A stretch of 64,000 nt of DNA from Microbacterium sp. BH-3-3-3 (GCF_007679045.1 NZ_VEFS01000001.1:1106329-1170328); one strand, 5' to 3'. Positions 16,973-26,328 are shown, counted from the first letter of the stretch. Translations and numbers: made by a program. The notes: generated by a model not told the origin, from the sequence alone.

Positions 16973-18243
16973 TGAGAATCCTGGTCCTCGGTTCGGGCGC
17001 GCGCGAGCACGCCATCATCCTCGCCCTGCGTTCGGAGGAGGCCTCGCACGCCATCTTCGCCGCCCCCGGCAACGCCGGGATCGCCCGAGAGGCTCACCTG
17101 GTCGACCTCGACCCGATGAACCCGACGGCCGTGCTCGAGTTCGCCAAGAGCGAGGCGATCGACCTCGTCGTCGTCGGCCCCGAGGCACCTCTCGTCGCCG
17201 GTGTCGCCGACCCGCTGCGCGCGCACGGCATCCCCGTGTTCGGCCCGGGCAAGGCGGCCGCCCAGCTCGAGGGGTCGAAGACCTACGCGAAGCGCATCAT
17301 GGATGCCGCGGGCGTGCCCACCGGAGGAGCCGTGCGCGCGCACGACAGAGACACCGTCGAAGCCGCCCTCGACCGGTTCGGCGCCCCCTACGTCGTCAAG
17401 GCCGACGGGCTGGCCGCGGGCAAGGGCGTCATCGTGACCTCCGACCGCGCCGCCGCCCTCGCCCACGCCGAGAGCTACCTGCCGAGCGGCGCCGTGCTGA
17501 TCGAGGAGTTCCTCTCGGGCCCCGAGGTTTCGCTCTTCTTCCTGAGCGACGGCGACCACGTCGCCCCGCTCAGCCCCGCGCAGGACTTCAAGCGCCTCCG
17601 CGACGGCGACGAAGGGCCCAACACGGGCGGCATGGGCGCGTACTCTCCGCTGCCGTGGCTCGACGAGCGCTTCGGTGGCGAAGACGAGTTCGTCGCCCTC
17701 GTGACGCGCGAGATCGCCGAGCCCGTGATCCGGCAGATGGATGCCGAGGGCACCCCCTTCATCGGACTCCTCTACGCCGGGCTCATCCTGACCGAGCAGG
17801 GCGTGAAGGTCATCGAGTTCAACGCCCGTTTCGGCGACCCCGAGACGCAGGTCGTGCTGCCGCGACTGATCGACCCCCTGTCCCGCCTTCTGCTGGCGGC
17901 GGCTTCGGGCACGCTCGAGGATCAGCCGCGCCCCGCCTTCGCCGAAGCGACCGCCGTGACGGTCGTGCTCGCGAGCGAGGGGTACCCCGAGATCCCGCTG
18001 ACGGGACGGGTGCTGACCGGACTCGACGCGGCCGAAGAGGTCGACGGAGTGCACGTCGCTCACGCGGCCACGGCCCTGCGTGACGGCGAGCTCGTCGCCA
18101 CCGGCGGGCGCGTGCTGAGCGTGGTCGCGACCGGCACGACCTTCGCCGAGGCGCGTGAGGCGGCCTACGCGGGGCTCGAGCGCATCGGCCTCGAGGGCGG
18201 ACAGTTCCGCACCGACATCGCAGCGCGGGTCGCCCAGAGCTGA
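16972..18243 (+). CDS. purD: Phosphoribosylamine-glycine ligase (PurD)
   Basis: A 423-residue GAR synthetase that joins phosphoribosylamine and glycine with ATP. The N-domain begins [15 protein letters not shown]. The ATP-grasp region includes [15 protein letters not shown] and [12 protein letters not shown], then the [17 protein letters not shown] signature. The C-domain includes [19 protein letters not shown]. The start codon is GTG. The gene is transcribed alone, apart from the other purine genes in this window. Confidence 0.97.
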   Translation: MRILVLGSGAREHAIILALRSEEASHAIFAAPGNAGIAREAHLVDLDPMNPTAVLEFAKSEAIDLVVVGPEAPLVAGVADPLRAHGIPVFGPGKAAAQLEGSKTYAKRIMDAAGVPTGGAVRAHDRDTVEAALDRFGAPYVVKADGLAAGKGVIVTSDRAAALAHAESYLPSGAVLIEEFLSGPEVSLFFLSDGDHVAPLSPAQDFKRLRDGDEGPNTGGMGAYSPLPWLDERFGGEDEFVALVTREIAEPVIRQMDAEGTPFIGLLYAGLILTEQGVKVIEFNARFGDPETQVVLPRLIDPLSRLLLAAASGTLEDQPRPAFAEATAVTVVLASEGYPEIPLTGRVLTGLDAAEEVDGVHVAHAATALRDGELVATGGRVLSVVATGTTFAEAREAAYAGLERIGLEGGQFRTDIAARVAQS

Positions 18244-18322
18244 GCGCCCCCGCGGGGGACTCGCATCGCGGCCCTCGAGAGCGCGACCGAGCCCGACGAG
18301 CGGTCGACCGCCGACACGACGA

Positions 18323-18351
18323 AGACCCCCGACCGCAAGGGCCGGGGGTCT
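18323..18351. terminator. Hairpin terminator between purD and cell-wall protein gene
   Basis: AGACCCCCG (18323-18331) pairs with CGGGGGTCT (18343-18351) around an 11-base loop. It lies 13 bases past the stop of the minus-strand gene and 80 bases past purD, so it can serve both. Confidence 0.75.
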
Positions 18352-18363
18352 CGGTTCAGAGGC

Positions 18364-19764
18364 TCAGGAGCGACGCGCTCGGCGACGGACGATGAACACG
18401 GTGGTCAGGCCGGCCACGAGAAGACCGACCGCGAGCGCCAGCGCGACGGTGGCATCGGTACCGGTCACGGCGAGTCCGCTCGGGCTGCTCGGGGTGTTCG
18501 GCTGCGACCAGGTGGGAGGCACCGACGGCGACGCCGAGGGGCTCGCGACGGGCTGAGACGGTGACGGCGAGGGGCTCGCACCCGGGGTGGACGGGGACGG
18601 GCTCGCACCCGGCGCAGGGCTCGCACCCGGGTTCGACGGCGACGGCGACGGACCAGCACCCGGGCTCGACGGCGACGGAGACGGGCTCGCACCCGGCGCA
18701 GACGGCGAGGGGCTCGCACCCGGGTTCGACGGCGACGGCGACGGACCAGCACCCGGGTTAGACGGCGACGGCGACGGACCGGCACCCGGGCTCGACGGCG
18801 ACGGCGACGGACCGGCACCCGGGCTCGACGGCGACGGCGAAGGACCAGCACCCGGGCTCGACGGCGACGGCGACGGACCAGCACCCGGGCTCGACGGCGA
18901 CGGCGAAGGACCAGCACCCGGGCTCGACGGCGACGGCGACGGGCTCGCACCCGGGCTGGAGGGCGACGGCGAAGGGCTCGCACCCGGCTCAGACGGCGAC
19001 GGGCTCGGCTCGGACGGCGTTCCGGGCGGAGGGCAGTCTTCGGCGGCGGAGATCGTGTTGGTGTCGAGCGTCACAGCCCCGTTCAGCGCGATGACTCGCC
19101 CCTCGACCTGAGCCGCGGTGGTCACGGTGACCGACTGGTCGGCGACGACGGTGCCCTGGAAATCGGCCGCGGTTCCGAGGGTGGCCGAGCTGCCCACCTG
19201 CCAGAACACGTTGCACGCCGTCGCTCCGCCGGTGATGGCGATGCGACTCGACGATCCGATGATCAGAGTGGATTCGGCTTGAAAGACCCAGACCGAGTCC
19301 TCGCCACCCGTGAGTGTCAGGGTGCCGGTGTCGGCCAGCGAGAGCGCCCCGCCCGAGTAGACGCCCGGCGACAGCGACAGGGTGTTGAGCTCGGCGAGCC
19401 CGGTGCGGGTCGGTGTGAGCGAAGCGGCGGTGCCGTATGCCGTCAGCGCGTCGCGCTGCGCTTGCACGGCCACGGCGTCGGTCTGGTGCACCGTTCCGTT
19501 GACGACACCGTTGGGCAGACCACCGAAGCCGGTGATCGATGTGCCGGGAGCGATCCCGAGGTCGCCGTTGACGACCGTGGGACCGGTGTTGGTGACGGCG
19601 CTGGCGCCTAAGACGCCGTAGTCGATCGCCGTACCGAGGTCGATGGGACCGTCGGCGACGGTGGCGGCGGAGGCCTGGGAGATCAACCCGGCCCCCAGGA
19701 GTGCAGCGAGGCCCACACCGGTGATGGCCAGGGTGAGAGGGCGGATGTTGCGGGACGTGGCCAT
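18364..19764 (-). CDS. Ice-binding-like (DUF3494) cell-wall protein with Pro/Ser repeats and LAVTG anchor
   Basis: A 466-residue secreted protein. A signal peptide (about residues 1-33, ending SQASA) leads to a DUF3494 ice-binding-like beta-solenoid domain (about 38-245), with [14 protein letters not shown] and [23 protein letters not shown] low-complexity stalk of about 12 units of the type [11 protein letters not shown] (about 255-405) follows. The end carries LAVTG, a hydrophobic helix and RRRARRS, consistent with a class E sortase (LAXTG) substrate. Possible roles are ice or surface adhesion; function is inferred from the domain only. ATG follows AGGGG. Confidence 0.85.
   Translation of the reverse strand: MATSRNIRPLTLAITGVGLAALLGAGLISQASAATVADGPIDLGTAIDYGVLGASAVTNTGPTVVNGDLGIAPGTSITGFGGLPNGVVNGTVHQTDAVAVQAQRDALTAYGTAASLTPTRTGLAELNTLSLSPGVYSGGALSLADTGTLTLTGGEDSVWVFQAESTLIIGSSSRIAITGGATACNVFWQVGSSATLGTAADFQGTVVADQSVTVTTAAQVEGRVIALNGAVTLDTNTISAAEDCPPPGTPSEPSPSPSEPGASPSPSPSSPGASPSPSPSSPGAGPSPSPSSPGAGPSPSPSSPGAGPSPSPSSPGAGPSPSPSSPGAGPSPSPSNPGAGPSPSPSNPGASPSPSAPGASPSPSPSSPGAGPSPSPSNPGASPAPGASPSPSTPGASPSPSPSQPVASPSASPSVPPTWSQPNTPSSPSGLAVTGTDATVALALAVGLLVAGLTTVFIVRRRARRS
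18558..18990. repeat. 33-base coding tandem repeats
   Basis: About a dozen near-identical 33-base units encode the Pro/Ser stalk of the cell-wall protein. Variants differ mainly in GAG versus GAS and SSP versus SNP. Shorter degenerate units lie toward the C-terminal side. Such in-frame repeats can gain or lose copies without disrupting the reading frame. Confidence 0.9.
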
Positions 19765-19943
19765 AGTGGCCCCTGTCTGATGACGAAGAGGCATAAGCGA
19801 ACGTCGACGACGCATGATCTCCGGTTCTCGAAGTATGTTGCACTCAGCTGGCTCATAGGATCATTCGGAGCTATTGGCGACCAACTGCCAGGTTCACCGC
19901 CCCTGCGTGCATCGTCGGCACGTGCGCCGCTAACGTATGGGCC

Positions 19944-20285
19944 ATGGTCGACAGGGACGCCATGGAACGCGGTCGAGCGATCTTCGACCCGATCGCCGAG
20001 CGCGAATGCGCGTCGCCCGGCGTCGACATCGGGCGAATGTTCGGCACTGAAGGACTCCGCATCCGCACGAAGGTCTACGCCTTCGTCGTGCACAACGGCT
20101 CGCTGGTCGTGAAGCTGCCCGAGAAGCGGGTCGGCGACCTCGCCGCCGCCGGCGATGCCGAGCCGATGGTCATGCGGGGGCGACCGATGCGCGAATGGGC
20201 CGAGGTGACGGTCGAGGCCGGACCCGACCGATGGGCCGCCCTGATCGCCGAGGCCCGCGGCTTCGTCGACGAGATCACGCCGTAG
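19944..20285 (+). CDS. TfoX/Sxy N-terminal domain protein
   Basis: A 113-residue protein with the TfoX N-domain landmarks GRMFGTEGLRIRTKVYAFV and GSLVVKLPEKRV. Stand-alone TfoX-N proteins are common in actinobacteria and need not be linked to competence, so no specific role is claimed. ATG at 19944 follows TAACGT (19931-19936) by seven bases, suggesting a leaderless transcript. It heads a probable run TfoX-methyltransferase-GNAT on the plus strand, and is divergent from the cell-wall protein. Confidence 0.88.
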   Translation: MVDRDAMERGRAIFDPIAERECASPGVDIGRMFGTEGLRIRTKVYAFVVHNGSLVVKLPEKRVGDLAAAGDAEPMVMRGRPMREWAEVTVEAGPDRWAALIAEARGFVDEITP

Positions 20286-20294
20286 CCTCGACCG

Positions 20295-20888
20295 ATGAGT
20301 TCGACCGCATACGACGCCCGGGCCGACGAGTACATCGCCGCCCTCGGGTCGATGGATGCCGTGCACCCCGTCGACCGCGGCATCGTCGACACGTGGGCAC
20401 GAGCGGTGGAGGGACCGGTCCTCGACGCCGGCTGCGGCCCGGGACACTGGACCGCGCACCTCGCCGGACGCGGCCTCGACGTGCAGGGCGTCGACCTCGC
20501 GCCGCGGTTCGTGACGCACGCGCGGGCGGCGCATCCCGGCATCCGGTTCGATCTGGGCAGCATCGACGACCTCGAGATTCCGGATGCCGCCCTGGCCGGC
20601 GTCGTGTCGTGGTTCTCGACCATCCACCACGCGCCGGCCGACATCGGCACCCCGCTGCGCGAGTTCGCTCGGGTGCTGCGGCCGGGCGGCACGCTGCTGC
20701 TCGGCTTCTTCGTCGGCGCGACTCTCGAGCCGTTCGCCCACGCCGTCGCCCCCGCGTGGCGCTGGCCGGTCGAGGCTCTCGCCGACCGCCTCGATGCCGC
20801 CGGGTTCGACGTGACCGAGACGCACACGCGCTCGACCCGCGGCGAGCGCCCCGTCGGTGCGATCACCTGCGAGCGGCGGGCCGCGTGA
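20295..20888 (+). CDS. Class I SAM-dependent methyltransferase
   Basis: A 197-residue Rossmann-fold methyltransferase. Motif I is VLDAGCGPGHWTAHLAGRG (about residues 42-60), followed by VDLAPRFV (motif II) and a VLRPGGTLLLGFF segment typical of the Methyltransf_11/25 type. The acceptor is unknown. It begins nine bases after the TfoX stop and overlaps the next gene (GTGA), so the three genes are probably co-transcribed. Confidence 0.9.
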   Translation: MSSTAYDARADEYIAALGSMDAVHPVDRGIVDTWARAVEGPVLDAGCGPGHWTAHLAGRGLDVQGVDLAPRFVTHARAAHPGIRFDLGSIDDLEIPDAALAGVVSWFSTIHHAPADIGTPLREFARVLRPGGTLLLGFFVGATLEPFAHAVAPAWRWPVEALADRLDAAGFDVTETHTRSTRGERPVGAITCERRAA

Positions 20889-21403
20889 GCGAGTTCGGGT
20901 CGTGGCGATTCGCGCGTGCCACCGCGGCAGACGCCCCAGCCGTCGCCGCATTCCAGACGATGGTGTGGGACCAGACGTACAGCGGGTTGATCGCCGAGGA
21001 GATGCTCGCGGCGACTTCGACCGACCGCACGTCACGGTGGACGGAACGAATCTCGACCGGCGAACGCGACGTGACTCTCGCGCGAATCGGGAGCGAGATC
21101 GTGGGGGTGGCGAGCACCTCGAAGGGGACGCCTCCGCACTACGGGCTGCCCTCGACGGAGCTGTGTTCTTTTTCCCTCCGCACCGATGTCCGTGGAACGG
21201 GTCTTGCGGATCAGCTCCTCCGTGAGGCGATCGGCCGGGAGGACGCACACCTCCTGGTCTTCGACGTCAACGAGCGTGCCAGACGCTTCTATCGGCGCCA
21301 CGGGTTCGTTTCGTTCGGCGATCCGCAGCTCGATGAAGGCACGGGGCTGATGGAACGGCGAATGGTGCGTTCGCACTTCGGCGCCAGTGAGTTCTCGACC
21401 TGA
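20885..21403 (+). CDS. GNAT family N-acetyltransferase
   Basis: A 172-residue GNAT protein. The N-terminal WRFARATAADAPAVAAFQ opens the fold. The acetyl-CoA loop appears as LRTDVRGTGLADQLLREAI, and NERARRFYRRHGFVSFG is the usual closing motif. The start is GTG at 20885, overlapping the methyltransferase stop. It probably acetylates a small molecule or protein amine; the substrate is unknown. Confidence 0.88.
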   Translation: MSEFGSWRFARATAADAPAVAAFQTMVWDQTYSGLIAEEMLAATSTDRTSRWTERISTGERDVTLARIGSEIVGVASTSKGTPPHYGLPSTELCSFSLRTDVRGTGLADQLLREAIGREDAHLLVFDVNERARRFYRRHGFVSFGDPQLDEGTGLMERRMVRSHFGASEFST

Positions 21404-21413
21404 CACGCCACCC

Positions 21414-21487
21414 GAGCGGAGGAGTTTCGGCGAGCGGAGGACCGCCGCCGCGGCATCCGTCCTCCCCTCGCCGAATCCCCTCCGGAG
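21414..21487. terminator. Long imperfect inverted repeat after GNAT gene
   Basis: Arms of 29 bases (21414-21442 and 21459-21487) are about 80% complementary, sharing the core TTCGGCGAG/CTCGCCGAA and GGAGGAC/GTCCTCC. It starts 10 bases after the GNAT stop and could terminate transcription. It also looks like a small intergenic palindromic element. Confidence 0.6.
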
Positions 21488-21578
21488 CGCCCCGCGCGAT
21501 CGGATCACGAACCCGGCGTGACGAAACTGCCCGTCACCCCGTCTTACCCATGTGCCGCTTGTGCGGACTCCGAGACCG

Positions 21579-21615
21579 CCCGGCCGACGCGCCCCCAATT
21601 TCCGCGTCGGCCGGG
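21579..21615. terminator. Perfect 13-base hairpin downstream of glycosyltransferase
   Basis: CCCGGCCGACGCG (21579-21591) pairs with CGCGTCGGCCGGG (21603-21615) around an 11-base loop. It lies about 50 bases past the end of the minus-strand glycosyltransferase gene and probably terminates it. Confidence 0.65.
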
Positions 21616-21667
21616 TGCCGCGACTCGGCACAGCGCTCTGCGGATGCGCGGCTGCGGCGATGCGCGG

Positions 21668-22954
21668 TCAGGATCGAGGCGAGAGCAGAGCCTCGATATC
21701 GTCGACGAGGCCCGCAGCGCCCGGCGCAACGGCAATCGCCTGCCCGATCCGGCGGGCGTTCGCCGCGTAGCGCGGGTCGGCGAGGATCCGCCGAACCGCC
21801 GAGCGCATGGCATCCGGGGTCGGGCGACCCGTGCGGAGGTTCACTCCCACACCGGCGTAGTGCACGCGAGCGGAGGTCTCGACCTTGTCTTCGGAGTCCC
21901 CGGCGATGACGATCGGCACACCGTGGCGCATGGCGTGATGCAGACCGCCGTATCCGCCGTTGGTCACGAGGACGCTCGTCCGGGCGAGGAGTTCGTCATA
22001 GGGGAGGTAGCTCGCGGCGAAGGCGTTCGCGGGCAGGGGAGGAAGAGTGTCGACCGGCCGGCCGCCGGTGGTGACGGCGACCTGAACGGGCAGGTCGGCG
22101 AGCGCGGTGAGGGTCGGGAGGATGACCTCGCTGTAGTCGGTGTTGGCGACGGTGCCCTGCGTGACGTGCACGAGCGGGAGGCGTGGATCGAGGTCGTCGA
22201 ACCAATCCGGCGCCGGGATGGGACGAGCGGACGCCGTGGGCATCGGGCCGTAGAAGCGCAGGTGCGTGGGGGCATCGCTGCGCGGGTATTCGAACTCCTC
22301 GACCGTGAAGTGCGCGAGCAGGTCGCTGCGCGAGAGGACGTCCATGAAGAACGCGCCGTTCAAGCGTGGCGCGCCGACATCTGCGAGGAACCGGTCGAGG
22401 CTGCGGTGCACGGGGCGCAAGACGGCCTTGGCCGTCACCCCCAAGGCCCGGTTGCGCAGACGATTGAGCAGGGGCTGACGCAACGGCGTGAGGCCGAGCC
22501 CGTAAGGCGGCGCGTCACGGCTCGAGAAACCGGCCGCGGTGATGCCGCACATGACGGTGAGCGGCCGTTGCGAGCGCGGCCGGGCGAAAAGCGTCTGCAC
22601 CCCGAGAAAGGTCATGTCGTGCAGCACGACGTCGGCCGGCTCGTCGCGCAGGATGCGCTCGAGCACCGACGCCGCCGGGGCCGCGGGCTCGACGAAAGCG
22701 CGCTCGACCCCGCGGTTGATCGTGGCGAGCCCGCGTTCGCGTTCGTCGCCGTCCATGCCGATGTCGTCGAGCGTGTCCGCTTCGGGCGGGAGGGACAGGA
22801 ACCGGATGCCGGTGGCCTCGACCACCGCTCGATAGCGGGCGCCCGTGAGCAGGCGCACATCCCACCCGCGTCGCTGGAGTTCGGCGGCGACGACGAGCAG
22901 GGGACCGACATGCCCGACGGCGGGCATGCTGCAGATCAGGGCGGAGGAGGTCAT
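21668..22954 (-). CDS. Macrolide-type UDP-glycosyltransferase (GT1)
   Basis: A 428-residue GT-B glycosyltransferase of the GT1/MGT type. The N-domain starts SALICSMPAVGHVGPLLVVA. The C-domain has LVHVTQGTVAN and the donor-binding VTNGGYGGLHHAMRHGVPIV, the latter ending in the usual nucleotide-sugar motif. ATG at 22954 is favoured over an extended start that would run through the TetR gene end. Such enzymes decorate hydrophobic natural products or drugs. Its place after a TetR regulator suggests detoxification, but this is inference. Confidence 0.87.
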   Translation of the reverse strand: MTSSALICSMPAVGHVGPLLVVAAELQRRGWDVRLLTGARYRAVVEATGIRFLSLPPEADTLDDIGMDGDERERGLATINRGVERAFVEPAAPAASVLERILRDEPADVVLHDMTFLGVQTLFARPRSQRPLTVMCGITAAGFSSRDAPPYGLGLTPLRQPLLNRLRNRALGVTAKAVLRPVHRSLDRFLADVGAPRLNGAFFMDVLSRSDLLAHFTVEEFEYPRSDAPTHLRFYGPMPTASARPIPAPDWFDDLDPRLPLVHVTQGTVANTDYSEVILPTLTALADLPVQVAVTTGGRPVDTLPPLPANAFAASYLPYDELLARTSVLVTNGGYGGLHHAMRHGVPIVIAGDSEDKVETSARVHYAGVGVNLRTGRPTPDAMRSAVRRILADPRYAANARRIGQAIAVAPGAAGLVDDIEALLSPRS

Positions 22955-22988
22955 GTCTCTGTCTTTCGAGGACGGCCCCGCCGAGGGC

Positions 22989-23627
22989 TCACGCGAGATT
23001 GTCGGCGAGGCGGGTGAGTTGTGCGGTGAGCCACGACCGGTAGGCCGCGACATCCCACCCGCGGGCGACGATGAAGTGCGTCCACGGGTCGGGGCCGGTG
23101 ATCAGGCCGAGGACGTCGGCGGCGAGAGCGAGCTGGTCGATGCGGATGCGATCGCGCTGCAGGAACCAGCCGGCCGCGATCGTCATGTCACGGTGGCGCC
23201 GCATCTCGAGGTCGAGATAGGCGGCACGCACCTCGGGGTCGCCGTCTGCGGCGGCGAGCATCGCCCGCACGATGGCCGCGGAGCGCTTGTTCGCCTCGAT
23301 GAGGAAGTCGACATACAGCGCGATTGCCGTGTCCGTGTCGGGCTCGCTCATGATGGCGACGAGCTCGGGACGCTCGGTGAGCGGATGCCGCCCCTCGTCG
23401 CCGGCGAACGTGCGCTCGAAGGCGGCGATGAGCAGGGCGTGCTTGGGTCCGTTGAGGTGCACCGTCGGGATCGAGACCCCTGCCTCGGCGGCGATCGCCT
23501 TGATGGATGTGGCGACGTAGCCGTCGCGCACGAAGAGCCGGGCCGCCGTCTCGATGATGTTCGCGCGCGTGGCGGCGGCGTCGGCCTGCCGCTTGGGGGA
23601 CTGATAGCTGCGAGGCACGTCCCACAC
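22989..23627 (-). CDS. TetR family transcriptional regulator
   Basis: A 212-residue regulator with an N-terminal TetR HTH: ATRANIIETAARLFVRDGYVATSIKAIAAEAGVSIPTVHL, residues about 19-57, read from separate segments. A helical ligand domain follows. GTG at 23627 lies one base after the stop of the membrane protein gene, so it is coupled to it. It is the probable repressor of this three-gene unit through the dyad at 24331-24353. Confidence 0.9.
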   Translation of the reverse strand: MWDVPRSYQSPKRQADAAATRANIIETAARLFVRDGYVATSIKAIAAEAGVSIPTVHLNGPKHALLIAAFERTFAGDEGRHPLTERPELVAIMSEPDTDTAIALYVDFLIEANKRSAAIVRAMLAAADGDPEVRAAYLDLEMRRHRDMTIAAGWFLQRDRIRIDQLALAADVLGLITGPDPWTHFIVARGWDVAAYRSWLTAQLTRLADNLA

Positions 23628-23628
23628 G

Positions 23629-24270
23629 CTACTTCGCTGCGGTGATGCCTGCCCGGGCGATGAGGAGCCCCGCGATGATCTGCGCGCCGGTGGACACGAA
23701 GTACATGGTGTTCGTGAGCGCCTCGACGGAGTTGGCGTTGATCACCGCACCGAGGGCGAAGCCGACGAGCGAGAGCACGAGGATCGCCCACCGCGCCGCG
23801 CCCGTGAGCACACGTGCGCGGACGATCATGATGCCCCCGATCGTCAGCAAAAGACCCTGGACGGCACTCATCCCGAACAGGAACGCTGTCGCGCCGTCAA
23901 CGGGTTCCGAGATCGGCAGCAGGTACCCGGCCAGCAGGTACAGGCTCTGGTTCGCGAGGAAGAACGCCCCGAATCCGAGCAGCGCGAGCTTTCCGGCGAC
24001 GGACGAGCCGACGGCCCCCCGTCCATCACCGCGCCCGAGGGCGAGCGGGAACATCGCCGCGACGTGCGCGAGGGTACTGGCGAGGAAGAGCACCCAGAAG
24101 GCGGTGGCCGGGCCGGGTTCCGTCGAGACGTCGGTTCCGATCTCGAGAGCGGTGGCGACGGTCAACAGCACACCCCCGGTGAGGATCAGGATGCCGGCGG
24201 CCCGGGGCCACGAGGGGCGGACGGTGGCGGCGAGCGCGGACGGTCGGACAGCGGGGGCGGGAGCGGTCAC
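23629..24270 (-). CDS. Multi-pass membrane protein, unknown function
   Basis: A 213-residue membrane protein with about six hydrophobic segments, beginning after RPSWPRAAG and ending ARAGITAAK. It belongs to no family I recognise with certainty. The start is GTG at 24270, six bases after AAGGAG; the upstream TTG is not needed. It heads the membrane protein-TetR-glycosyltransferase unit. Together with the TetR regulator it may form an inducible response to a hydrophobic compound. Confidence 0.78.
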   Translation of the reverse strand: MTAPAPAVRPSALAATVRPSWPRAAGILILTGGVLLTVATALEIGTDVSTEPGPATAFWVLFLASTLAHVAAMFPLALGRGDGRGAVGSSVAGKLALLGFGAFFLANQSLYLLAGYLLPISEPVDGATAFLFGMSAVQGLLLTIGGIMIVRARVLTGAARWAILVLSLVGFALGAVINANSVEALTNTMYFVSTGAQIIAGLLIARAGITAAK

Positions 24271-24330
24271 GGGTGACTCCTTCAATGAGTGGCAGGGCGT
24301 GGAAGCGGGTCGAGGGGTCCGATCGAGAAA

Positions 24331-24353
24331 TGACTATACACACGTATAGGTCA
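24331..24353. promoter_or_regulatory. TetR-type dyad upstream of the membrane protein/TetR operon
   Basis: An imperfect 23-base dyad has outer halves TGAC and GTCA and inner halves TATAC and GTATA, with one unpaired base. On the minus strand it overlaps TTGACC and TATAGT elements of a probable promoter. It lies about 60 bases ahead of the first gene, so the TetR protein encoded second is the likely binder. Confidence 0.6.
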
Positions 24354-24464
24354 ATCTTCGAGAGGGAGAGGAGTAGCGGTCGCCATGCCAACCCGGCGAA
24401 AGGTGGGATCGTCGTCGGAACCTGTCCAGAATTCGCCCGCTCCCACCTCGCTCACGCGTTTTCA

Positions 24465-24699
24465 TTACGGCCACACCGTAGCGAAGTGGCAGCGGCGAAA
24501 CAGCGTCGCTAGCGTCACGGCCATACCCGCACCGGAAGGCATCCCGCCCTCGTGCGTCACCACCCCGATTGCGACGCTGGCGCGATCGAACCACGTGCGT
24601 CGAGGCGATCCCGGCGATGTGGAGAACCTGCTCCCGGGACAACGCGTTCAGGACCTTCTTCCCCGGGCGCAGGATCGAGTCCGCGGCATCCGCGAGCAT
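24465..24699 (-). pseudogene. Possible frameshifted gene remnant
   Basis: The 24271-24765 gap looks mostly non-coding, but its minus strand holds two adjacent high-GC3 frames. ATG at 24699 opens LADAADSILRPGKKVL and continues to IASTHV. Coding character then moves to another frame (FDRASVAIGVVTHEGG...LFRRCHFATVWP) ending TAA at 24465. A single frameshift near 24590-24600 would join them into about 78 residues. No family is recognised. It could also be chance codon bias in GC-rich DNA. Confidence 0.3.
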
Positions 24700-24717
24700 C
24701 CCTCCCGATGAACGCGA

Positions 24718-24753
24718 AACGCCGCCGCCCCCGAACGAGGGGACGACGGCGTT
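24718..24753 (-). terminator. Hairpin downstream of the DHA2 exporter
   Basis: The arms 24718-24732 and 24739-24753 pair over 15 positions with two mismatches (outer stem AACGCCG with CGGCGTT, inner CCCC with GGGG) around a six-base loop. It begins 13 bases beyond the exporter stop. Confidence 0.6.
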
Positions 24754-24765
24754 GCCACGGAAGGG

Positions 24766-26328
24766 TTACTCCCCCGCGGCCGCCGGGGCGGCCTGGGCCG
24801 CCTGCTGCGCGGGTGCCGCATCGCGCGGGGCGCCGTGCGGGCGGATCACCGAGGGGCGCTTCATGAACAGCACCGCGACGAGACCGACGGCGATGACGCA
24901 GATCGGAAGGATCAGCGACTCACCCATGGCCGTCGAGAAGCCCGCGACCACCTGCGGCGGCAGCGCACCCGAGCCGAAGCTCGCCGACGCGTCGGCGGCA
25001 CCGGGCAGGTTCGCTTCGAGGCGCGCCTGCATGAACGCGGCGATGGATGCCGAGCCGATCACCGATCCGACGGTGCGGGTGGTGTTGTAGATGCCGGCGC
25101 CGGCGCCCGCCTGACGCGGCGGCAGGTTGCGCGTCGCAGTGGTGGCGAGCGGGCCCCACATTCCGGCGTTGCCGACGCCCATGAGGGCCGAGGGGATGAG
25201 GAAGGCCCAGATCGGCGCGTCATTGAGGATCAGCGCGAGGTAGAGGCCCAGTGATCCGCCGACCAGCAGCAGGCCCGGCACGAGCAGGAAGCGCGGGTCG
25301 GTGCGGTCGAGGAGCTTGCCGGCGAAGGGTGCCAGCACCCCCGAGAGGATCGCGAGAGGGATGAGCAGCAGCGCCGACTCGGTGGGGGTGAGACCCCGCG
25401 CGAGCTGCAGGTAGAACATCTGCGGCAGGGCCATGCTCGTCACGGTGAAGCCGACGGTCGCGATCGCGAGGTTGGCGACGGAGAAGTTGCGCTCGCGGAA
25501 CAGGTCGAGGGGCACGAGGGGCTCGCCCTTGCTGCGCGCCTGCGTCCAGATGAAGACGCCCATCACGACGACACCGGCGGCGACCATGACCCAGATCCAC
25601 GTCGCCCAGGAGTAGTGCTCGCCCTCCTGCAGGCCGAAGACGATGAGGAAGAGGCCCACGGCGCTGAGGATCACCCCGAGGATGTCGAACTTGTGGGCCG
25701 TCTTCGGCAGCTGCGGCACGAGGATCACCGCGGCGATGAAGCCGATGATGCCGACCGGGATGTTGATGAAGAAGATCCACTCCCACCCGAGGCCGTCGAC
25801 GAGCAGGCCGCCCGCGAGCGGGCCGACGAGGGTCGCGACACCGGCGGTGGCACCCCACAGGCCCATGGCCGCACCGCGGTTCTGCGGCGGGAAGGTGCGC
25901 GTGATGACGGCCATGGTCTGCGGCGTCATGAGCGCGGCGCCGAGGCCCTGCACGGCGCGGGCGACGATGAGCATTTCGAGCGAGGGGGCGAGTCCGCACG
26001 CGAGCGAGGCGATCGTGAAGATCGCGAGACCCGTCAGGTAGATGTTCTTGGGTCCGAAGCGGTCGCCGAGGCGTCCGGTGATCAGCAGGGGGACCGCATA
26101 GGTGAGCAGGTAGGCGCTGGTGACCCACACGACGTTGTCGAGGTTGCTGGTGTTCGGGTCGAGCGCCGCCTTGATGGCGGGGTTCGCCACCGAGACGATC
26201 GTGGTGTCGACCAGGATCATGAAGAACCCGATGACCAGGGCCCAGAGGGCCGGCCAGGGGCTGCGTTCGGTGGTCTTGTGCGACCCGGTGCGAGTGGAGG
26301 CCGCGGAGGCGGCGCGGGAGTCGGTCAT
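24766..26328 (-). CDS. DHA2 family (EmrB/QacA-type) multidrug MFS exporter
   Basis: A 520-residue protein with about 14 membrane helices. Landmarks are FFMILVDTTIVSVANPAI in helix 1, GRLGDRFGPKNIYLTG in the first loop, GATAGVATLVGPLAGGLLVDGLGWEWIFFINIPVG (motif C-like, read in parts) and FRERNFSVANLAIATVGF. It should export lipophilic drugs using the proton gradient. ATG at 26328 follows AGGAG and overlaps the stop of the PadR gene as ATGA, so exporter and regulator are coupled. The substrate is unknown. Confidence 0.9.
   Translation of the reverse strand: MTDSRAASAASTRTGSHKTTERSPWPALWALVIGFFMILVDTTIVSVANPAIKAALDPNTSNLDNVVWVTSAYLLTYAVPLLITGRLGDRFGPKNIYLTGLAIFTIASLACGLAPSLEMLIVARAVQGLGAALMTPQTMAVITRTFPPQNRGAAMGLWGATAGVATLVGPLAGGLLVDGLGWEWIFFINIPVGIIGFIAAVILVPQLPKTAHKFDILGVILSAVGLFLIVFGLQEGEHYSWATWIWVMVAAGVVVMGVFIWTQARSKGEPLVPLDLFRERNFSVANLAIATVGFTVTSMALPQMFYLQLARGLTPTESALLLIPLAILSGVLAPFAGKLLDRTDPRFLLVPGLLLVGGSLGLYLALILNDAPIWAFLIPSALMGVGNAGMWGPLATTATRNLPPRQAGAGAGIYNTTRTVGSVIGSASIAAFMQARLEANLPGAADASASFGSGALPPQVVAGFSTAMGESLILPICVIAVGLVAVLFMKRPSVIRPHGAPRDAAPAQQAAQAAPAAAGE

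Noticed and set aside
18587..19111. Plus-strand Gly/Asp repeat frame ([11 protein letters not shown] units)
   Set aside because: It resembles a calcium-binding repeat but is the antisense reading of the Pro/Ser stalk of the cell-wall protein.
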